From RUG11551 sp045586185 (lineage in GTDB: Bacteria; Planctomycetota; Planctomycetia; Pirellulales; Thermoguttaceae): a DNA stretch of 28,180 nt. Where the stretch lies: NCBI GenBank assembly GCA_045586185.1, contig JAZMZV010000052.1, positions 1-28,180 of the forward strand, in the 5' to 3' direction. The first letter of the stretch is position 1, and the number at the start of each line of letters is the position of its first letter. The position numbers and the translations under genes are program-made. Below, piece by piece: positions 23,082 to 28,180 of the stretch. Below the pieces are notes generated by a model. It worked only from the letters and a program-made list of their open reading frames with translations, did not search any database and was not told where the DNA came from.

Positions 23082-25895
23082 CTATTTCGCCGTCAGAGCA
23101 ATCGGAACGTTCTCTTCGAACTCGTAGTACATGCCTCGACCGTCTTTGAATCGAACGGCAACCTTGAGCGTCTTTTTTGTATCCTTAATCGGGTCGCCGA
23201 AAACGTCGTTGTATTTCCCAATTGTTACAACGCGTTTGTCGCCGATAAGCTTTTTGAGCTGGTCGGTAACGTCGATGTACTGTCCGTTGGCGCCGTACAG
23301 AGCGCTGAGGATTTCGCCGTCAAAGGGTTGCTGAGAATACAGTTTCAGCGGGACGCCGGCTACCTTTTCGGAGTCGCCGTCCTGACGAATGTCGAAGCGG
23401 TTGATAACCGGGGCGGTGGCGACGCGCGGGCGCACCGGCGGAATGTTATCTATGCTGTAGGATTCCGGGTCGTACATGGCGCGAATCTCCTCGTCTCCCA
23501 GATACGGGCCGTTGCAGTCCACCCAGGCGATAAGGCGTTCCCGGTCGACACCGGTAACTTTGACGTCGTGATGTTCTCCAGAACAGGCGTTGTGAATCAG
23601 CCGGCTGATCGGGCTATAGGCGGTGTAGGGCGGAAGCGTCTTGAGGGGTTCCGGGTCGTTGCGGTCGTAGCCTTCAACGATAAACAACCCAGCGAGGTTT
23701 TCCGGGACGCCCTTCGCGTTCTTCGGGATGTTTTTGCTCCATTTGCACTGTCCGTTGACGAGAGTCAGGTACGGCTCACAGAACGGGCTGGTTTCTCCCG
23801 GCCTCGTCAAGACGTTGTCCCGCCACGGGTGCGTCGACGGGCGGCAAACCATGTTGAGCTTTTTGTACGCGTCGTTTTTCGGGTCTTGATGGCATTTGCC
23901 GCAGTACTTGTCCAGAACGGGCTGAACGAACCGCATATAGGAAATCGTCTCTTCCGTTCCCCAGCTGGGCGGCGTGAGTTTTTGCGGACCTTTCTTCATC
24001 GCCATGTTCATACCCTTGCTGGGCGAGTTGCCCATGGTATTCAAGTTAGAATCATGACAACCAAAACAGCCGCGGGTTTAGCCGGGCATGACGTTGGCGA
24101 ACGATCGCATGACGTGAATCGCCATCCCGTTTTCGTCCAGCATTTCAAAGTAGACGGATTTCCCGGCGGGGAGTTCAAAGTAAACGCTTCCGTCCGGCTC
24201 AATTGGAACGGTTCCGAGAATACGCTTTACGCCTTCCGCCTGAAATACGGAAACGGCGGGGCCGTCGTGCTGAACGGTTTTGTGCCACGTCGTATAGGTT
24301 TTCGGATCCATCTGAACAACGCGAATCGCCTTGCCTTTCTCTTTCAAAATTTCCGGAGCGTTGTCAAAGACGTTGTTGGAGTACAAGTACCCCGGCTTGG
24401 GCTGTTCGCCCGATCCGATTTTGGGCCAGTCGACTTTATCGGGAATTTCCGTCGGAACGGGCTGCGCCTTGAACGGAACAGCGTACCAGGCGTTGGCGTT
24501 GTCCGCCGAGTAAATCAGCTCCTTGTTGCCGTAGACGTCTTGCAGGTACAGCTTGAAGAACCAGCCGTTGTCCTCGTTGGTGAACCCGCGCGTCGCCTTT
24601 CCGTGACGAGCGGAAACGAGCATGTATTCTTCGCTGAGCGGATACGGCGACTTATAGGCGTGATACGCGCCCGCCGCATGGTAGTCGTAAGACGGGGCCG
24701 GGTCGTTGGGGCCTCTGCCGCATTCCGGGAACGGGGACTCGCGAGTAATCCATTCCAAGCCGTCCGGGTAGTTCATGCCTTTGGTGGGGTCAATGTACCC
24801 AATCGTGCCGTCAAACCAGTGGTGATGCCCGACCGCAGTAAAGATGATCTTCTTGGAATCTGGAATGGCGCGGGCTTCGGTCAGGACGTCCGGCCAGATG
24901 GACTGGTTGCCCCAGAACGTTTGCGGATTCGTGCCGTCCGGGTTCATCGTCCAAAGAGACTGAACGCGCCATAACCCTTTGTCGGTGTATTCCCAACGGG
25001 TGAAAATAACGCGGCCGTCGGGCAGCATGCAGGGATTGTATTCCGGCTCGCCGTTGGCGGAAATGACGTAGATGTTCTTCCCGTCCGAATCGCAGCGGGA
25101 CATCGCAAACGCATGCGTCATGGGCATGCAGCGAACGTAGCTGCCCTGTCGGGACGACGCGAAGACGATATGCCCGTCGGGCGTGTAAACCGGGTCGAGG
25201 TCGTCGTTGTCGCCCCGGGTCAGCTGACGCAGATTCGTTCCGTCCGCGTTGACCTTGTACAGGTGGAACGACTTCTCCCCGACGGGTTTGTAACAGAAGA
25301 GAATCTCTTTCCCGTCAAACGACAAGTCCGGTTTCCAGAACGCGCCTTTGAGATCCGGGACGACGTCCAGCTTGACGTCGCGGGGGTTCAAGCCGATAAG
25401 GAGCATCTTTCCGCCGTCGGAAGCCATAAAACCGTTGCGGTGCCGGGCTTCGTGCGCCCATTCGTTGGTCGTGTCGCCCGCCTTTCCTTTCGGATACGGG
25501 TTCTGAACCATCAATATCGTATCGAAGTCCAGCAACGGGTTGGCGAACATGATTTCCCGCTTGACTTTTCGAACTTCCAAATACAGCGTTCTATAATCCT
25601 TCTCGCCCTCGGCGTCGAGCTTCTTCTGCAATTCGTCCAGCTTGGCGATTTGAGCGGAGAAATCGAGGTCTTCCGCCAAGTCGGCAATACGTTCAGCCGC
25701 CTCTTTCGCCCATTTGATTTCGTTGGCGACTTTGACAGCGTCAAATTTGAAGTCCGCCTGGAACGACCAGTCGTAAATCAGGTCGTTTTGCCCTTTGGGC
25801 GACAGCTTTTCAAACGGGATAAATCCCGCAGCGTAGGCGCTCGAGCAAACGCCAACGAGAACCATCGCGGCAAGCGCTGTAATAAAACGTTTCAT
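23082..25895 (-). pseudogene. Hydrazine-synthase-alpha-like haem protein, split by an in-frame TAA
   Basis: The 937-codon frame has one internal stop, TAA at 24080-24078. The first part encodes 605 residues: a signal peptide (MKRFITALAAMVLVGVCSSAYA), a charged helical region (about 50-130), and a beta-propeller with PD40/TolB-type strands (YTPDGHIVFASSRQG; MLPDGRVIFTRWEY). Immediately after the stop the frame continues TRGCFGCHDSN, a CxxCH haem motif, then a second, CGKCHQ, and about 250 further residues. The family is widespread in Planctomycetota and resembles hydrazine synthase alpha; most members are not in anammox bacteria. AGGAGG lies seven bases before ATG 25895. Family members read Gly-Glu here, so GAA to TAA is the simplest explanation. 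Downstream TTG reinitiation at 24044 is possible. Sequencing error and natural readthrough remain open. Confidence 0.8.
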
Positions 25896-25953
25896 TGTTA
25901 TTCCTCCTGATTGAGTTATATTATTCGAGTATATTTTTATCATACTGAATATA

Positions 25954-25981
25954 ATTATAACCACTCGCGAGTTATTTACAA
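25954..25981 (-). promoter_or_regulatory. Sigma-70-type promoter of the haem protein gene
   Basis: On the minus strand TTGTAA (25981-25976) and a perfect TATAAT (25959-25954) are 16 bases apart. A CTCGCGAG palindrome lies in the spacer and could bind a regulator. Confidence 0.7.
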
Positions 25982-26020
25982 CCCCGAAAAGAGAGGAATC
26001 GAGAAAAAATGTCTTGGAGT

Positions 26021-26044
26021 GCGGGAGCATAGCTCCCGCTTTTT
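26021..26044 (+). terminator. Intrinsic-terminator-like hairpin, plus strand
   Basis: GCGGGAGC-ATA-GCTCCCGC is followed by TTTTT on the plus strand, but no plus-strand gene lies upstream. It pairs as an inverted, covarying copy with the hairpin at 26139-26157. Confidence 0.6.
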
Positions 26045-26134
26045 CGTAAACGACGAGAACGATGAAAAAAGCAGTTCACCGCCGAAAAAGTTAGAGACTT
26101 TTAACGAGAAACGCGAACTAACGCTCGCGTATAA

Positions 26135-26157
26135 AAGCGAGAGCTTTGCTCTCGCAC
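26135..26157 (-). terminator. Rho-independent terminator of the PEP-CTERM gene
   Basis: GCGAGAGC-AAA-GCTCTCGC followed by TTTT on the minus strand lies about 28 bases after the PEP-CTERM stop codon. Confidence 0.8.
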
Positions 26158-26184
26158 TCCGAAATGTCACACTTAAAATAGCGT

Positions 26185-27660
26185 TTATTTTCGCATCCGA
26201 ACGTACAGCAGTCCGGCAGCGCCGAGAATCAGCAGCGCCCAGGTCGACGGTTCAGGAAGAGGCTTGCCTAATCCAACAAGGTATATGCCTTCTCCCGCTA
26301 CGCCCTGGAGTTCAAACAAATTCGTATAGTTGCCCAACAGGAATGTGTAGTCGTCATCTATAATATTTGAACCGTCCTGACGGGAGGGATCTCTTCTATC
26401 AGCAATAATAAGATACTTAGCGCCTTTTTCAGCCCAGTCTTCGGCAGCGCCGCTCAAAAAAGCCAGTTTAATTAATGCGCCTTCCTGAGTGTTAAATTTA
26501 ATCTTTTCGTAATATACTGAGCTGTCAAATTCGATGGTATCGTAACTGCGGGAATCCGGATTTTCAGAATAAGAGCCAAATTCAAACAAAGTAGTTGATC
26601 CTTCTTCCAGATTTAACGCCGATGAAATAATCATACTCCCAATCGTACCGGTGTCTGATAACCCCGGCGAGAAGACGGCTCCGTCTTCAACGAATATTCC
26701 ATTTCCCGTGGCTGCGCTGAAATAGCCTTGAAAGTCAATTCTTCCTGAGGAAATAACAAAGCTTTCGGCTTTGACAGATCCGTACGCCTCGGTATAGATT
26801 TGTAACGTTCCAGGACCAGATTTCTCAATCTTTCCATTGAAGCCTTCGGTTGTAACAGGGGAACCTGATTGGTAACCCGTAATCACTTTTCCATTGGAAA
26901 GGTCGAGGCTTTTAGTTCCACTCTTGACATTATATTCCACCACAGAGTTGTGGTCATCAATGTATATATCTCCGTTTGCATTAATGGCATCGTCTGTTAA
27001 AATAAGACGCGTCCCGAACCGGACTGCGTATTTGCCGGTAAACGTGTTGTTGCCGGATAACGTTAGTGAACTTAGACCTGACGTTTTACTGGAACTATAC
27101 ACAGCAAAAACATTTCCTTCTCCTTGTACTACGCCAGAGAATTCAGTATGCTGACCATCAGTCATACTGGCGCCAAAAGATTTCCCAGAATTGATAACAA
27201 CGGTTCCAGATCCTTGAAAATTATACATTACATCATTTGCCGTAGTTTCTTTGTCCAAACCATGTTCATTTATGTTAGAAATGAATGTAGAGCCTTCCGT
27301 CATGACAAGATAGCCTGAAAACTGAATGTTACCGTTGAAATCAATCGTCCCTTCCTGAAGGTAAATAGACGGGTTATTCATAACAAGCGCGCGAGTTAAT
27401 TTCCATGTACCGCCGCCTGTTTTGATAATTTCATTAACGCCTCCCGTGATCATTAAATTAGAGGTTGTTTCGGTTGTACCTTCAGCAACGTTAGCAGTGT
27501 ACGTTGATGGTCCGGAAGTCCAGCCATCAGGAACGTTTCCGAAGCCAACGCCTTGCCAATGGGCAAGCAGGGCGACAAAGAGAACGATTGCAAACCGTGA
27601 AACGTTAATCCGAGTTAAAGCAACGGGGAAACAAGCATCGTTGAATTGTAAATTGTTCAT
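26185..27660 (-). CDS. PEP-CTERM surface protein with autotransporter-like beta-helix repeats
   Basis: This 491-residue protein has an N-terminal signal segment (VSRFAIVLFVALLAHWQGVGFG). A long Gly/Ser/Thr/Asn-rich region resembles passenger-type beta-helix repeats (TKTGGGTWKLTR-like, LTLSGNNTFTGKYAVRFGTRLIL, KIEKSGPGTLQIY). The C terminus is PEPSTWALLILGAAGLLYVR plus MRK, a classical PEP-CTERM sorting signal: Pro-Glu-Pro, a membrane helix and basic residues. It should be exported, cut by an exosortase elsewhere in the genome and placed on the surface or in an extracellular matrix. AAGGAG lies seven bases before ATG 27660. No enzymatic motif is visible. Confidence 0.88.
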   Translation of the reverse strand: MNNLQFNDACFPVALTRINVSRFAIVLFVALLAHWQGVGFGNVPDGWTSGPSTYTANVAEGTTETTSNLMITGGVNEIIKTGGGTWKLTRALVMNNPSIYLQEGTIDFNGNIQFSGYLVMTEGSTFISNINEHGLDKETTANDVMYNFQGSGTVVINSGKSFGASMTDGQHTEFSGVVQGEGNVFAVYSSSKTSGLSSLTLSGNNTFTGKYAVRFGTRLILTDDAINANGDIYIDDHNSVVEYNVKSGTKSLDLSNGKVITGYQSGSPVTTEGFNGKIEKSGPGTLQIYTEAYGSVKAESFVISSGRIDFQGYFSAATGNGIFVEDGAVFSPGLSDTGTIGSMIISSALNLEEGSTTLFEFGSYSENPDSRSYDTIEFDSSVYYEKIKFNTQEGALIKLAFLSGAAEDWAEKGAKYLIIADRRDPSRQDGSNIIDDDYTFLLGNYTNLFELQGVAGEGIYLVGLGKPLPEPSTWALLILGAAGLLYVRMRK

Positions 27661-27813
27661 TATTCACTCCTTCAAGGATAAAACAGTGCGTTATTGACGG
27701 CGCAGGGCTTTTTCTGTTAAGCTGGCAAAGCTTCTCGCCGCCAAAACAGACTAATCTTTTCGCTTTAGGTTTTATCCCTTGATTTGGGTTAAAGTTAGGG
27801 TAAACACTTTTAT

Positions 27814-27842
27814 AGTATAACGTGTTATGGTATGTATTGAAA
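27814..27842 (-). promoter_or_regulatory. Possible promoter of the PEP-CTERM gene
   Basis: TTTCAA (27842-27837) and TATACT (27819-27814) are 17 bases apart on the minus strand. The -35 box is weak, so this is tentative. The 27661-28180 gap holds this site and hairpin-array copy C. Confidence 0.4.
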
Positions 27843-27916
27843 TTGTCGATAAATATCTTGAGTATGATATTGAAAAACGATTTTTACACAAGTGGGGGTA
27901 CGTCCACTAATATTCA

Positions 27917-28180
27917 GGGGGTGCGTTCAAAATTGGGGAAATGAAAAAAGGAAAGAGTCTTGAACCCTTTTTGTAGCGTCCAGATTTATATGTTCCTATC
28001 CCCACGTCTTTAGACGTGGGTAATAATAACAAATCAAAAAAACGTAGCCCCCAGATTTATCTGGGGGACTAAACAAAGCTATCCTCCTCCAAACGCTTCC
28101 CTTCCCCTTCCTTCCCCGCTCCGTTCGGAGCGGGGAAGGAAGAGGAATTCGTGCGTTATATTATTTGGCGTTGTATCTGT
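27917..28180 (+). repeat. Hairpin-array element, copy C, cut by window end
   Basis: It starts GGGGGTGCGTTCAAAATTGG and carries the same modules as copies A and B in order: GTAGCGTCCAGATTTAT, then CCCACGTCT-TT-AGACGTGGG (28001-28020), CCCCCAGAT-TT-ATCTGGGGG (28048-28067), and a 19-bp near-perfect GC stem with GTTC loop (28104-28145). It then reads AATTCGTGCGTTATATTATT as in copy A. The right end lies beyond the window. Confidence 0.85.

Noticed and set aside
24045..24080. Alternative genetic code with TAA as a sense codon
   Set aside because: Several genes here (GH127, GH-A-like, PepSY-like) end naturally at TAA with repeats or hairpins beyond, so TAA acts as stop in general; a local mutation or error is simpler.
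23082..25895. Evidence for anammox metabolism
   Set aside because: Hydrazine-synthase-alpha-like propeller proteins are widespread in non-anammox Planctomycetota, and no beta/gamma subunits or hydrazine dehydrogenase genes are present in the window.

Overview
The window looks like a chromosomal segment from a Planctomycetota-type bacterium, perhaps a gut or sediment member of a Pirellulales-like group. Three things suggest this: many secreted glycan-active proteins, a hydrazine-synthase-alpha-like beta-propeller protein with c-type haem motifs, and a PEP-CTERM surface protein. A related PVC lineage (Lentisphaerota or Verrucomicrobiota) is not excluded. Coding DNA is moderately GC-rich with clear Shine-Dalgarno sites. 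The intergenic DNA is rich in repeats and palindromes.

Region 1 (about 0.2-12.8 kb, all minus strand) is a secreted carbohydrate and nucleoside utilisation locus. In transcription order it holds a GH32 fructan hydrolase, a secreted ADP-ribosylglycohydrolase-like protein, two tandem nucleoside-hydrolase paralogues, a sialidase-fold protein, a clan GH-A-like hydrolase, and a GH127 beta-L-arabinofuranosidase with its own promoter. Every product carries a signal peptide, which points to extracytoplasmic breakdown of plant or host glycans and N-ribosides.

Region 2 (about 12.8-17.8 kb) is accessory DNA. It has small or unknown genes, some AT-rich, a PepSY-like protein and a cytosolic ADP-ribosylglycohydrolase. 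Between them lie two families of non-coding repeats. One is a MITE of about 280 bp with terminal inverted repeats and exact 8-bp target duplications. The other is a hairpin-array element with covarying short palindromes.

Region 3 (about 17.8-22.1 kb, plus strand) has an M48 membrane metalloprotease, then a CsoR-type repressor and a P1B metal-exporting ATPase. Each of the last two genes is preceded by a matching 7-4-7 inverted-repeat operator. The csoR operator overlaps a perfect consensus sigma-70 promoter.

Region 4 (about 22.1-28.2 kb, minus strand) has a secreted endonuclease/exonuclease/phosphatase-family protein and the hydrazine-synthase-alpha-like gene. That gene is split by one in-frame TAA immediately upstream of its CxxCH haem site. 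A PEP-CTERM protein follows, then a third hairpin-array element that runs off the end.

The least explained features are the hairpin-array elements, the MITE family, heptamer and nonamer tandem repeats that reach into stop codons and one reading frame, and the interrupted haem protein. No tRNA, rRNA or CRISPR array was recognised.
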